Shown piece after piece: positions 46,201-53,760 of a DNA stretch of 64,000 bases (positions are counted from its first letter, which is position 1; every line of letters starts with the position of its first letter). This DNA is from Myxococcales bacterium. Lineage in GTDB: Bacteria > Myxococcota_A > Polyangia > Palsa-1104. The notes beneath the pieces are model-generated. The model was not told the DNA's origin and ran no database searches. It worked only from the letters and a program-made list of their open reading frames with translations. The stretch is taken from positions 33,682-97,681 of the forward strand of contig PNAM01000089.1 in NCBI GenBank assembly GCA_003170275.1, given 5' to 3'. The position numbers and the translations under genes are program-made.

Positions 46201-46442
46201 AACAGCATCTGCTTGGGATCGACGCGCGTCGGATCGACGTACGAGTCGTTCACCCGCATGAGCGTGTTGTTGAAGATGCGCAACGCGGCCAGGTCGTACG
46301 GCCGCTTGTCGTCCTTCTGGGCCGCCCGCAGCGGCTCCACTCCGACGGGAACGCCCCCGTGCGGGCCGCGGCGGTGAATGGTCAGGACCAGCGCGATGAT
46401 CAGCGCCACGCCCACCAAGATCGGCTTGAAATATCTGGTCAT
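43296..46442 (-). CDS. Very large C-terminal-processing-type (S41) peptidase
   Basis: A 1048-residue protein, twice the size of ordinary CtpA/Prc peptidases. An N-terminal membrane helix (about 8-23) is followed by a PDZ domain (about 187-260, RGSFGGLGIVIGI) and an S41 catalytic domain with Ser385 in VNHGSASASEIVAGAL and Lys412 in GTRTFGKGSVQ. From about 540 onward are extracellular-type repeats resembling CARDB/NEW-like beta domains (ITNKGPGTAGQVRAQLKGND, VKNIGPGKSNETLAQLRN). The peptidase acts outside the membrane on envelope proteins. I chose ATG 46442 with GGGAG at about eight bases before it, over ATG 46487. A strong promoter-like pair lies just upstream. Confidence 0.9.
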   Translation of the reverse strand: MTRYFKPILVGVALIIALVLTIHRRGPHGGVPVGVEPLRAAQKDDKRPYDLAALRIFNNTLMRVNDSYVDPTRVDPKQMLLSALDQVQKSVAEVLVEPHPEQNKVVVWVDTAKQEFGIGEVDSPWALSMKMREVFRFISQNLPKDTDSETVRNIEYAATNGMLSTLDPHSMLLDPQMYNEMKLNTRGSFGGLGIVIGIRKGALTVIRPMPNTPASAAGIKAGDKIVRIDKLSTVNMMLNDAVSKLRGEPDTKVEVWVEKVGEKNAVPKRVVLTRAIIQVKTVEAHLLKNNVGYVKLYNSFGGNTAEELRRAMEDLKSKGMKSLVFDLRNNPGGLLDQAIKVTDEFVDTGTIVTTVGYANKQREEKRATPGNQPHVPMAVLVNHGSASASEIVAGALKNLDRAVIIGTRTFGKGSVQVLYDNDDGSALKLTIAQYLTPGDVSIQSVGITPDVVLEKVAVDKDKGIYLFRDYKGMSEADLDAHLQSKFTRTGDKPFETIKFIAPEPPKKIAKNILRDDEKTDDGEADPEAEPDDELAAEETFVEDYEIQFARDLVSQAKGWKRREVLSSSKAFFDKKVAEEQGHVVDAMKKLAVDWNLAGAGLAPSLSGSISTDRPDNSVMAGETIKFKATITNKGPGTAGQVRAQLKGNDPLLEGREFVFGKLKAGETKSFVVPVKIPKDALTRMDPLKLEVFEEHGAKTQMDSDGLTVKMTGMARPVFAYSYQVIDDVKGNGDGLVQRGESVRLHVTVKNIGPGKSNETLAQLRNLSDEGLDINKGRFNVDNLQPGESKAVDFTFDVKPDYRPETFKVELSVYDAILHEYITDKLSFPIAQPVQTEAAQGVVTISDVKTDILASAAKDATAVASAVKGAAFKLTGLVGGFYRIELEPGRPAFVAQSAAQKSSGGEVKTAAFTPAWQVSPPRIEVKNGPLLVDAATYHLSGIAKDERRVSDVFVFVSNRTAKIDRRKVFYRSNRKGATPMQMGFDAEIPLWPGANLVTVVARENTQVQSQETVVVERSAAQVAIKTPKSGDKPMEPVAPAPKRPGNSQN

Positions 46443-46493
46443 GAAGTGCTCCCGTCCTTGGGGGCTACCGGAGTCGAAGAGATCCACAGCTTA

Positions 46494-46522
46494 ATTATAG
46501 GAATGGATCGACCGCACGTCTA
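46494..46522 (-). promoter_or_regulatory. Strong sigma70-like promoter for the S41 peptidase gene
   Basis: On the minus strand TAGACG (46522-46517) and a perfect TATAAT (46499-46494) are separated by exactly 17 bases. The predicted start is near 46487, leaving a leader of about 45 bases with a Shine-Dalgarno GGGAG before ATG 46442. The -35 overlaps the end of the upstream gene. A full -10 consensus is rare in this G+C-rich window. Confidence 0.6.
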
Positions 46523-47125
46523 CCGAACAGGTTGCCAAAGTGTGAACCAACTGAGTGCAAACAAGAAGAGACAGGCGTCGAATGCCACCACCCGGGCAAG
46601 CGCCCGCCGCGATTCGAGGAAGTCGCCACGAAGGGTTCGTAGCACACGTTCGGCGCTGCGGTAGGGGTCGGACGGCGGAAGTACTTGCTGCCACTCTACC
46701 GAGCCGATCCCGAGATCGATGACATGTGTGTTGCCTACGCTCGCCAGAAGCGCGCGGTTCCGCGGGCGCAGGCCGGTCGGCTTTGGCAGTCGCAACAACG
46801 CGACCAGGTCGCGCGCACCGATCGCGGCGATCGCCAGCGTCGCGGCGCCGGCCATCACCGCGAACGCCGGGCTGGGCATGCGCAGCGCCGACATGACCGG
46901 GATCACCGTCGCGGCGACCACCCACACCCGCCCGCGCTCCGCGCGATCGACCAGCGAGCCGGGCCGCGCCCGTCCCACCGTCGCTGCGGCCGCGTGCACG
47001 GCCAGCAGCGCTCCGATCAGGACCACCGCAGCGACGATCCACAGATAGTCGCCGCCTCCAACCGCCACCAACAGAGCCCCGAGCGCAGGGAGCAGATACG
47101 GGCGGGCGAGCGCAGGACGGGACAT
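46520..47125 (-). CDS. Membrane protein, unknown function
   Basis: A 201-residue integral membrane protein. Four or five hydrophobic segments (YLLPALGALLVAVGG, YLWIVAAVVLIGALLAVHA, VVAATVIPVMSAL, VMAGAATLAIAAIG, and a C-terminal FDACLFLFALSWFTLW) separated by short basic loops (VGRARPGSLVDRAERGR, LPKPTGLRPRNR). No catalytic motif or known family. It may be co-transcribed with the S41 peptidase, although a promoter is embedded at its end. Function unknown. Confidence 0.7.
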   Translation of the reverse strand: MSRPALARPYLLPALGALLVAVGGGDYLWIVAAVVLIGALLAVHAAAATVGRARPGSLVDRAERGRVWVVAATVIPVMSALRMPSPAFAVMAGAATLAIAAIGARDLVALLRLPKPTGLRPRNRALLASVGNTHVIDLGIGSVEWQQVLPPSDPYRSAERVLRTLRGDFLESRRALARVVAFDACLFLFALSWFTLWQPVR

Positions 47126-47162
47126 CTACAAGATGATACGAGCGGGCGCGGCCGGCTATTCC

Positions 47163-48689
47163 TTAGGCGGCCTCGCGTTCGACGACGATCTTGAGCTTGC
47201 GCGCGAGCACTTCCTCGAAGAGATCGCGCTTGCGGCGCGCGCCCCACACCTCGAGCTCGGGATCGGTGCCCGGGCCGGTCGAGAGCGCCACCTCGATGCT
47301 CTTGTCACCGACGCGGCAGCGCACGCTCTTGACGCGCTGCGCGTAGCCGCGGTCGAGGCCGTCCGCCAGCCGCAGCATGGCGGCCATCACCCGCACGCGC
47401 TCCTTGAGCGGCGCGGCGAGCTTGCCGTAGTGCTCGTGGCCGTCCTTGGGCGTCGCCTTGCGGTGGTAGCGCACCACGCTGGCCAGGATCTGCACCTCCT
47501 CGGAGGTGAAGCCCTTCATCTCGGTGTTGGCGATCAGGTAGGCGGCGTGCTTGTGGTGCTTCGACGACGCGATGTGGAAGCCGATGTCGTGCAGGAGCGC
47601 GGCGAACTCGAGCAGCTCGCCGTCGGAGTTGGGCAGGTTGTGCAGCGCGCGCGTGCCGCGGAACAGATCGAGCGCCAGGCGCGCGACGTGCTCGGAGTGC
47701 ACCATGTTGGTCTGGCAGCGACGGGCGAGCTGCATCACCGAGCGGCGGCGCAGGTCGGGGATCCCGTCGATCATCTCGATGTCGGGGCGGTGGCGCGCCA
47801 CGTAGTCGAACACCAGCCCCTCGCGCAACGCGGTCTCGCACAGCACGTATTCGTCGGCGTGCGCGACCTCGAGCAGCGAGCGCACCAGGATCACGCCCGG
47901 GATGATCGAATCGACGCGCTTGGCGTCGAGACCGGGCAACTTCGCGCGCTCGACGGCCGGCAGCGCGCACAGCTTGTCCTCGAGCGCGAACACGTCCTGA
48001 AACTTCACCACGCGCGGCCGCTCCGGACCGGCGGGCAACAGCTCGGCGACGGCGCGTGCGGTGCCCGAGCTCATCGCCACCAGCTCGAAGCCGGCGTTGC
48101 GTGCGTCGGTCACCGGCTGCTGGAGCGCGCGGTGCAGCTGCTCGGCCAGGCGCGCTCGCTGATCGGCGGTGATCGGATCGGCCACCCCGACCTGATCGAG
48201 CAGGCGGAGGACGCCCAGCTTTAGCGACGCGGTGAAGTGCGCCTTGAGTGCGTCGCCGACGATCATCTCCACCGAGCCGCCGCCGATGTCGACGATCAAC
48301 GCGCGCTTGCCGCCCAGGTTGAGCGTCGAGCGTGCGCCCAGGTAGATCAGGCGCGCCTCTTCTTCGGTGCCGATCACGTTGAGCTCGATGCCGGTCTCGT
48401 CGCGCACCATGCGCACGAAGTCGCCGCCGTTCTCCGCCTCGCGCGTGGCCGAGGTGGCGACCGCGACGATCGCGTCGGCTCCCGCGCGATCGGCGACCTC
48501 GCGGAAGCGCCGCAGCACGTCGGCGCCGCGCGTGAAGGCGTCGGCGGAGATCACGCCCTTGAACGCCGAATCGCCGAGTCGCACCATCTCCTTGGAGCGG
48601 TCGAGCGGCTCGATCACCCCGTCGGCGCCCACGCGCGCGACCAGGAGGTGGAACGAGTTGGTGCCGACGTCGATGGCCGCAATCTTCAT
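47163..48689 (-). CDS. ppx: Ppx/GppA exopolyphosphatase/pppGpp phosphatase with HD domain
   Basis: A 508-residue Ppx/GppA enzyme that hydrolyses polyphosphate or pppGpp. The ASKHA ATPase-fold start AAIDVGTNSFHLLVARV (3-20), the second phosphate loop DIGGGSVEMIVG, and TSATREAENGGDFV are conserved. The C-terminal half holds an HD-type domain (HSEHVARLALDLF, LLHDIGFHIASSKHHKHA, RYHRKATP) as in long Ppx proteins. Length fits the long class. Polyphosphate and alarmone turnover are linked to starvation and development in myxobacteria (family knowledge). 28 bases upstream of the TolB-like gene's end. Confidence 0.93.
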   Translation of the reverse strand: MKIAAIDVGTNSFHLLVARVGADGVIEPLDRSKEMVRLGDSAFKGVISADAFTRGADVLRRFREVADRAGADAIVAVATSATREAENGGDFVRMVRDETGIELNVIGTEEEARLIYLGARSTLNLGGKRALIVDIGGGSVEMIVGDALKAHFTASLKLGVLRLLDQVGVADPITADQRARLAEQLHRALQQPVTDARNAGFELVAMSSGTARAVAELLPAGPERPRVVKFQDVFALEDKLCALPAVERAKLPGLDAKRVDSIIPGVILVRSLLEVAHADEYVLCETALREGLVFDYVARHRPDIEMIDGIPDLRRRSVMQLARRCQTNMVHSEHVARLALDLFRGTRALHNLPNSDGELLEFAALLHDIGFHIASSKHHKHAAYLIANTEMKGFTSEEVQILASVVRYHRKATPKDGHEHYGKLAAPLKERVRVMAAMLRLADGLDRGYAQRVKSVRCRVGDKSIEVALSTGPGTDPELEVWGARRKRDLFEEVLARKLKIVVEREAA

Positions 48690-48717
48690 TTCGCCACTCG
48701 CGCTGCGCGCTCGCTCA

Positions 48718-49659
48718 TCAGACGGAGACCGCCTCGCCGTTGGACGGCGGCGGAGGTGGGGTCTCTTCGAGCTCTTCCTCGGCGCCCACGCCCTTCAGGC
48801 GCGCGACGCAGATCTCGAAGCGGCGCAGATCGCCGTCGCTGACCAGCTGGGTGAAGGCGAGCCGCACCTTGCCCGAGCGGCCCTGAAAGACGCACGGCTC
48901 GCGCAGCGCGATCTTGTCGCCCGGCTTGTGGCCGGGCGCTTCGTCGAGCGACAACATGCGCTCGCGACGCTCGCGGCGATCGATCAGCACCAGCCGGCTG
49001 CCGCCGTCGGTGTCGCGCTCGACCACCAGCAGCTCGCGCGACAGCGGCGCGGGGCGCCGGCTGGCCACGCGCATCGGCGAGATGCGCTCGAGCGCGTGGT
49101 TGGCAAAGCGCAGCGCATGGATCGCGACGTCATCACCCTCGGTGCCCTGAAAGAACAGCTCCTCGCCGTCGGGCGAAAAGGCCGGGTGCGCATCCGCGCG
49201 GGTGGGCTCCTCGAACAGCGCGTGGCGCTGGCCCGAGGCGAGCTCGAGGACGTACAGGTGCGGGACCGCGCCCGCGCGCTCGGCGGCGGTGAAGGCGAGC
49301 AGCCGTCCGTCGGGCGAAAAGGCCGGCTCGCGATAGACCAGCCCGTCGGCGCCCAAGAGCCGCACCGGCGGCAGCGCCGGATCGCCGGTCATCCAGATCT
49401 CGTCGCCGCGTCCGAACGCGAACGAGCCGTCCGGTCCGAATGCCGCGCCGCCCGTCGCCGGTCCGGCCAGCGTGCGCGCCACGCGACCGCGCCGGTCGGT
49501 CAACACCCAAGTCGCGTCGTGATCGTCACCGGCGGCGAACGCCAGCCATTTGCCGTCCGCGGACCACGCCGGGCAGCGGTGGTGGACCCAGCCGGCCGTC
49601 AGCCGCTCTTCGTCTTTCAGCCCGATCGACTTCCACCGCAACCCGCCGCGCTTGGCCAT
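48718..49659 (-). CDS. TolB-like (PD40 repeat) beta-propeller protein
   Basis: A 313-residue protein without a signal peptide. Repeats with the PD40/WD40-like motif WSADGKWLAFA, FGPDGSFAFG, FSPDGRLLAFTA and FSPDGEELFF predict a six-bladed propeller like the C-terminal domain of TolB. A Glu/Pro-rich tail ends the protein. Cytoplasmic location is unusual for TolB-like folds. Ends 28 bases before ppx on the same strand, so the two may be one unit. Partner unknown. Confidence 0.8.
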   Translation of the reverse strand: MAKRGGLRWKSIGLKDEERLTAGWVHHRCPAWSADGKWLAFAAGDDHDATWVLTDRRGRVARTLAGPATGGAAFGPDGSFAFGRGDEIWMTGDPALPPVRLLGADGLVYREPAFSPDGRLLAFTAAERAGAVPHLYVLELASGQRHALFEEPTRADAHPAFSPDGEELFFQGTEGDDVAIHALRFANHALERISPMRVASRRPAPLSRELLVVERDTDGGSRLVLIDRRERRERMLSLDEAPGHKPGDKIALREPCVFQGRSGKVRLAFTQLVSDGDLRRFEICVARLKGVGAEEELEETPPPPPSNGEAVSV

Positions 49660-49698
49660 GGTTCCTCGTTTGCCGCCGGGATGATAGCTTTACCCGGG

Positions 49699-50928
49699 AT
49701 GAGAGATCCACTGGCGAACATCGTGCAGTACAACCGGCAGTTCACCGGCGTGGGACGCGACCCGATGTGGCTGCGCGCCAAGCTCGATCGGCTGTGCGCC
49801 TCGCCGTTCGGCTTTTTGCGCGGCACCTTCCACCTGTTCGTCAGCGACTGGAACGCGTTCGGCGACGATCCGCTCAACCCCGGTGCGCCGCAGCCGATCG
49901 TCGGCGATCTGCACCTCGAGAACTTTGGCGCCTTTCGCGCCGAGGACGGGCGCATCGTGTTCGACGTCAACGACTTCGACGAGAGCGCGACCGGCTCGCC
50001 GGCGCTCGACCTCGGACGCGTGGCCACGTCGTTCCTGCTCGCCGACGAGCGCCACGGCGAGCTGCGCGCGGTCGATCGCATCGAGGCGTTCCTGGTGTCG
50101 TACCTCGAGGCAGCGCGCGCGAGCGACCTGCGCGCGATCGACAACGATAAGGGCGGGCGCGCGATGCCGCCGGCGGTGCACCACGTGATCGCCGAGGCCG
50201 AGGAGGGCTCGCGGCCGGCGTGGCTCGAGTCGCGCGTGCAGGGCGACGGCGGCAACCGGCGGTTTCGCCCGTCGGAGAAATATTTTCCCGTCACGGACGT
50301 GGCGGTGCGCGACGCGGTACAAACGTGCGTGCGCGAGTTCGCCGATCGCGTGGGCGGCCGGCCGGCCGATTGCCCGAGCTGGCCGACGGTGCTCGACGTG
50401 GCGGTGCGCATCGCCGGCACCGGCAGCCTGGGCCGCTTTCGCTACGCGGTGCTGTTGCCCGGCAAGGGCGGCAAGACCGGCAAGGAGCTGATCCTCGAGC
50501 TCAAGGAAGCGTTGCCCTCGTCGCTGGCGCCGGGCGAGCCGGCCGCCGAGCAAGCCGCGCGGGTGATCTCGCACCAGCGCAAGCTGCAGGGCGCGTCGCC
50601 CGCGTACCTCGGCACCGCCACGCTCGCGGGCCGCGCGTTCACCGTGCGCGAGCTACAACCAATGGAAGCCAAGCTCGACGCCGCCTCCACCAAGGGCGGC
50701 GATCTCGACGCGCTGTGCGCCGCGTGCGGCGTCGTGCTCGGCCGCCTGCACCAGCGCGGCGGCGGCCCGGGCCTCAAGGCCCGCCTCGACAACCGCGACC
50801 GCGCGCTCGCCCGTCGCGTCGCCGCCTTCGCCCTCCGCTACGCCGAAGTCGTCGTCGAAGACCACGCCCTGCTCCTCCAAAACCGCCCCGCCATCGAGAA
50901 CCAACTCGGATTGGGTGAGCCTATTTGA
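49699..50928 (+). CDS. DUF2252 family protein
   Basis: A 409-residue protein of the DUF2252 family, distantly kinase-like. Signatures: FGFLRGTFHLFVSDWNAFG, PIVGDLHLENFGAFRAEDG (the H-L-E-N motif) and FDVNDFDESATGSPALDLGR, which resemble the catalytic and metal-binding loops of aminoglycoside-phosphotransferase-type folds. A conserved ELKEALPS and a C-terminal ALRYAEVVVEDH follow. ATG 49699 is chosen; ATG 49681 is an alternative six codons earlier. Substrate unknown. Its end overlaps the convergent precorrin-2 dehydrogenase-like gene by eight bases. Confidence 0.88.
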   Translation: MRDPLANIVQYNRQFTGVGRDPMWLRAKLDRLCASPFGFLRGTFHLFVSDWNAFGDDPLNPGAPQPIVGDLHLENFGAFRAEDGRIVFDVNDFDESATGSPALDLGRVATSFLLADERHGELRAVDRIEAFLVSYLEAARASDLRAIDNDKGGRAMPPAVHHVIAEAEEGSRPAWLESRVQGDGGNRRFRPSEKYFPVTDVAVRDAVQTCVREFADRVGGRPADCPSWPTVLDVAVRIAGTGSLGRFRYAVLLPGKGGKTGKELILELKEALPSSLAPGEPAAEQAARVISHQRKLQGASPAYLGTATLAGRAFTVRELQPMEAKLDAASTKGGDLDALCAACGVVLGRLHQRGGGPGLKARLDNRDRALARRVAAFALRYAEVVVEDHALLLQNRPAIENQLGLGEPI

Positions 50929-51469
50929 ACCAGGCGGGGTAGCGGGTTTGGAGGGTCAGGTGGAGGCCGTCGAGGGCGGCGGTGAGTTGGGTGCGGCGAC
51001 GGGTGGGGTCGGGCTCGTCGCGTTGGAGGCGGGTGCGGAGCGCGCCGAGGGCGTCGACGAAGCGGGCGAAGTCGGGGCCGAGGGATTGTTCGAAGGTGGC
51101 GCGCAGGTGGGAGGCGAGCGCGGGGCTGTGGCCGGAGGTGGAGACGGCGATGCGCGCGGCGCCGAGGCGGGCGATCGCGGGCATGGCGAAATCGGAGCGC
51201 GCCGGATCGTCGGAGCACCAGCACAGGACACCGCGCGTGCGTGCGGCGGCGAACACCGTGGCGGCGAGCGACGGGTCGCGCAGCGCGAGCAGGACCACGC
51301 GCGCGCCGTCGAGGTCGGCCGGGTCGAACGCGCCGCGCTGCGTGACGATCGCGCCCGCCTCGCCGAGCAGCGCCAGCTTGTGGGCCGCTTCGTCGCCGTC
51401 GCCCACGAGCAGCACCTTGCACCCGTCGAGATCGAGCGTGATCGGCAGGCCGCGCGCGTTCACGTCCAC
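50921..51469 (-). CDS. Precorrin-2 dehydrogenase/sirohydrochlorin ferrochelatase-like protein (Met8/CysG N-terminal type)
   Basis: A 182-residue protein with a Rossmann strand LDGCKVLLVGDGDEAAHKLALL near the start, as in Met8p/CysG N-terminal domains that oxidise precorrin-2 with NAD and insert Fe into sirohydrochlorin. The glycine motif is GDGD rather than the usual GGGxVA, and the NAD-binding loop VTQRGAF also deviates, so NAD use is uncertain. The later STSGHSPALASHLRATFE matches the family. GTG 51469 follows the ZnuA stop by one base (51463 is an alternative), so it is the last gene of the zinc operon. Whether it acts in siroheme or d1-type haem synthesis, or metal insertion in response to zinc, is inference. 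Confidence 0.78.
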   Translation of the reverse strand: MDVNARGLPITLDLDGCKVLLVGDGDEAAHKLALLGEAGAIVTQRGAFDPADLDGARVVLLALRDPSLAATVFAAARTRGVLCWCSDDPARSDFAMPAIARLGAARIAVSTSGHSPALASHLRATFEQSLGPDFARFVDALGALRTRLQRDEPDPTRRRTQLTAALDGLHLTLQTRYPAWFK

Positions 51470-51470
51470 G

Positions 51471-52379
51471 TTACTTCGCCGCGGCCGCCAGCTGCTTGAC
51501 CACCTGATCGACCAGCGCGAAGTAATCTTTCGTCTGATCGCTCGCGCCCACATCGCTCGGCAGCACCACCGTCTTGGCGCTCGACTTGTCCGCGACCAGA
51601 TCCACCGTCGAGCGCGGGTAGAACGACTCCATCATGACGATCTTCACGTGGTCGCGGCGCATCTCGCCGATCAGCTGCGCGATGTGCGACGGCGACGGTG
51701 GAATGCCGGGCTTGTTCTCGACGTAGCCCATCTCTTCGAGCCCCAGCCACTTCGACACGTACGACCAGCTCTTGTGGTAGGTGACCACCTTGATGCCGCG
51801 CAGACCGGCGATCTCCTGGTCCCAACCCAGCTTGCGCTTTTGCAGCTCGGCGAGGAACGCCGCCAGGTTCGCGTCGTAGGTGACCTTGCCGCCGGAGTCG
51901 ATCTGCGAGAGGCGCTCGGCGATCTCGCGCGCCGCGATCGCCGCGTTGTCGGGCGCGACCCAGTAGTGCGGATTGCCCTGCGGATGGATGTCGCCGAGCG
52001 AGCGGTCGACGCGCTGGGCGGGCACGTCGAGCACCGGGATGCCCACCGAGATGTCGAGGTTGCCGGGCCCGCCGGGCTGGATCTTTTCGTTGCGCGCGCC
52101 GAGCACCAGCGGCGGCAGCCAACCGATCTCGAGCTCGAGCCCGACGTGCACCAGCAGATCGGCGCGGTTGAGCGCGATCACCAGGCTCGGCTTGGCCTGC
52201 ACGAAGTGCGGATCGGTGTAGCCGTGCGACAGCGGCTGCACGTCGACGCGATCGCCGCCTACCTTGCGCGCCAGATCGGCGAAGGTCTCGATCGAGGTCA
52301 CGACCCGCACCTTGGCCTGCGCCGGACGCGCGGCAGCGACGGTGACGACAGCTACCAGCGCCAACAGGAGCTTACGCAT
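51471..52379 (-). CDS. znuA: ZnuA-type metal ABC transporter, periplasmic binding protein
   Basis: A 302-residue cluster A-I solute-binding protein. The signal peptide is MRKLLLALVAVVTVAAARPAQA. Predicted metal ligands: His58 in TDPHFVQAKPS, His138 in NPHYW, His202 in YHKSW and Glu251 or a nearby acidic residue in MMESFY. The charged His-rich loop of many ZnuA proteins is absent. Zinc is the most likely cargo given the operon, but iron or manganese cannot be excluded. GAGG sits seven bases before ATG 52379. It is followed one base later by the Met8-like gene. Confidence 0.92.
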   Translation of the reverse strand: MRKLLLALVAVVTVAAARPAQAKVRVVTSIETFADLARKVGGDRVDVQPLSHGYTDPHFVQAKPSLVIALNRADLLVHVGLELEIGWLPPLVLGARNEKIQPGGPGNLDISVGIPVLDVPAQRVDRSLGDIHPQGNPHYWVAPDNAAIAAREIAERLSQIDSGGKVTYDANLAAFLAELQKRKLGWDQEIAGLRGIKVVTYHKSWSYVSKWLGLEEMGYVENKPGIPPSPSHIAQLIGEMRRDHVKIVMMESFYPRSTVDLVADKSSAKTVVLPSDVGASDQTKDYFALVDQVVKQLAAAAK

Positions 52380-52422
52380 GGACATACCTCGTAGACGCGC
52401 GCGTGCCGCGTTCATTCATCGA

Positions 52423-53760
52423 CTAAAATGGGTGCGCGCCGTGCGCGCCGATCGCCGCTTCGATCTGCAAGAACGCCGCGCCGTTGTTGCGCACGTTGGG
52501 CGTGAGGGGAAAACGCGCCTCGCCGTAAAGCCGCACGCGCGCGAACTCCGACAGCGCCCAGGTCAGGCTCGCCGCCGCCGCCAGCTCGCGCTTGACGTTG
52601 TCGGCCTGCGGCACGCCGAGCAGCTCGCCGCGCAGCCCGAGAAACCAGCGACGGTGCGCCTGGATCACCAGCTGCGAGTACAGCCCGCCCTCGGTCTGCC
52701 GGTGTGCCTTCAAGCCGAGCTTGAGGTCCGGAATGTCGCGGATGAAATACTCGGTTTGCCACGCCACCGAGGCCCAGGTCTTGGAAACGTTCGGCGGCTT
52801 CCATTTGAGATACAGGTCTACGCCGTACAGGTTCGAATACCAGTTGTCGTAAGGCGTCGGTCCGGGATGGCCGTCGACCACGTTGCCCGACGGCAGCGTC
52901 TCGTTGTGGCTCACCGATTGCGAGGTCTTGCCGTGCGCGTAGTTGAGCCCGAGGTACAGCGAGGTCGCCTCGCTCAGATCGAAGAAGGTCTTGGCGGTCG
53001 CCACGTAGGCGAAGTCCCAGCGCTCGCCCCCGCCGAAGGTCGCCAGCGGCGAGTCGGTGTCGGCGGCCCCGACGGAGAACGCCGACAGCGAGAGCAACAG
53101 ATAGAACGGAATGCGCGGCACCAGCCAGTTCACCTCCAGGCCCGGCGCGCGCAGCCCGTCGACGCCGAGGAACTGCGCGTTGATCCCTGGACGGCGGGTG
53201 AAGTCCTGCAGGTGCAGGTGCTGCGCGTTCTGCCGGCCGAGCGCGGCGCGGAAGATGCCCGCCTTGATCTGGAAGTTGCCCGGCAGGTTGGTGGTGGTGA
53301 GGAACGCCTCCTCGACCTCCAGCCCGTGCAGGTTGGGGATGGTGAGGAAGACGTCGGCGCGGAAGTACGGATCGACCACCGCCTGCAGGGCGACCTCGAC
53401 CTCCTGCACGTTGAAGCCGGTATTGCCCGGATCGTCCCCGCTCTTGACCGTCCCGGTGTCGTTCGAATACCAGCCGGCGGCAAAATCGACGATCGCCGAG
53501 AGATCCGGATTGAGCGACTGCACGAAGCGCGAGATCGCGCCCCAGCCTCCACCGCCCGCCGGCTGCGCATTGGGCAGCGGGGCCGGCGCAGCGGCCGGGG
53601 GTTGCTCCTTCTTCTTGGCCGCTTCGTCGTTGCGCAGCGCCTGCTCGATCTCGGCCGCCGACGGCTCGGGCGGTGTGGGCGGCGTGGTGCCCGCGTCCTG
53701 ATCCTGGGCGCGCGCGACGGCGGCGCACGACACGAGCGCGACGATCAACAGGTTTCGCAT
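52423..53760 (-). CDS. Outer-membrane porin-like protein of the zinc operon
   Basis: A 445-residue protein with a signal peptide (MRNLLIVALVSCAAVARA), a Pro/Ala/Glu-rich spacer containing a short coiled segment (EIEQALRNDEAAKKK), and a C-terminal region of alternating aromatic beta strands (GWYSNDTGTVKSG, WDFAYVATAKTFFDLS, RVRLYGEARF), as in OprO/OprP-type porins. It ends AAIGAHGAHPF with the expected terminal Phe. ATG 53760 overlaps the ZnuB stop by one base. It could carry zinc or zincophore across the outer membrane; this is inference from context. Confidence 0.8.
   Translation of the reverse strand: MRNLLIVALVSCAAVARAQDQDAGTTPPTPPEPSAAEIEQALRNDEAAKKKEQPPAAAPAPLPNAQPAGGGGWGAISRFVQSLNPDLSAIVDFAAGWYSNDTGTVKSGDDPGNTGFNVQEVEVALQAVVDPYFRADVFLTIPNLHGLEVEEAFLTTTNLPGNFQIKAGIFRAALGRQNAQHLHLQDFTRRPGINAQFLGVDGLRAPGLEVNWLVPRIPFYLLLSLSAFSVGAADTDSPLATFGGGERWDFAYVATAKTFFDLSEATSLYLGLNYAHGKTSQSVSHNETLPSGNVVDGHPGPTPYDNWYSNLYGVDLYLKWKPPNVSKTWASVAWQTEYFIRDIPDLKLGLKAHRQTEGGLYSQLVIQAHRRWFLGLRGELLGVPQADNVKRELAAAASLTWALSEFARVRLYGEARFPLTPNVRNNGAAFLQIEAAIGAHGAHPF

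Noticed and set aside
43032..46664. Long plus-strand open frame of about 1210 codons opposite the S41 peptidase
   Set aside because: Its translation is Arg/His/Leu/Val-rich and lacks domains; it is an antisense shadow produced by G+C-rich codon bias. The minus-strand gene has clear PDZ and catalytic motifs.
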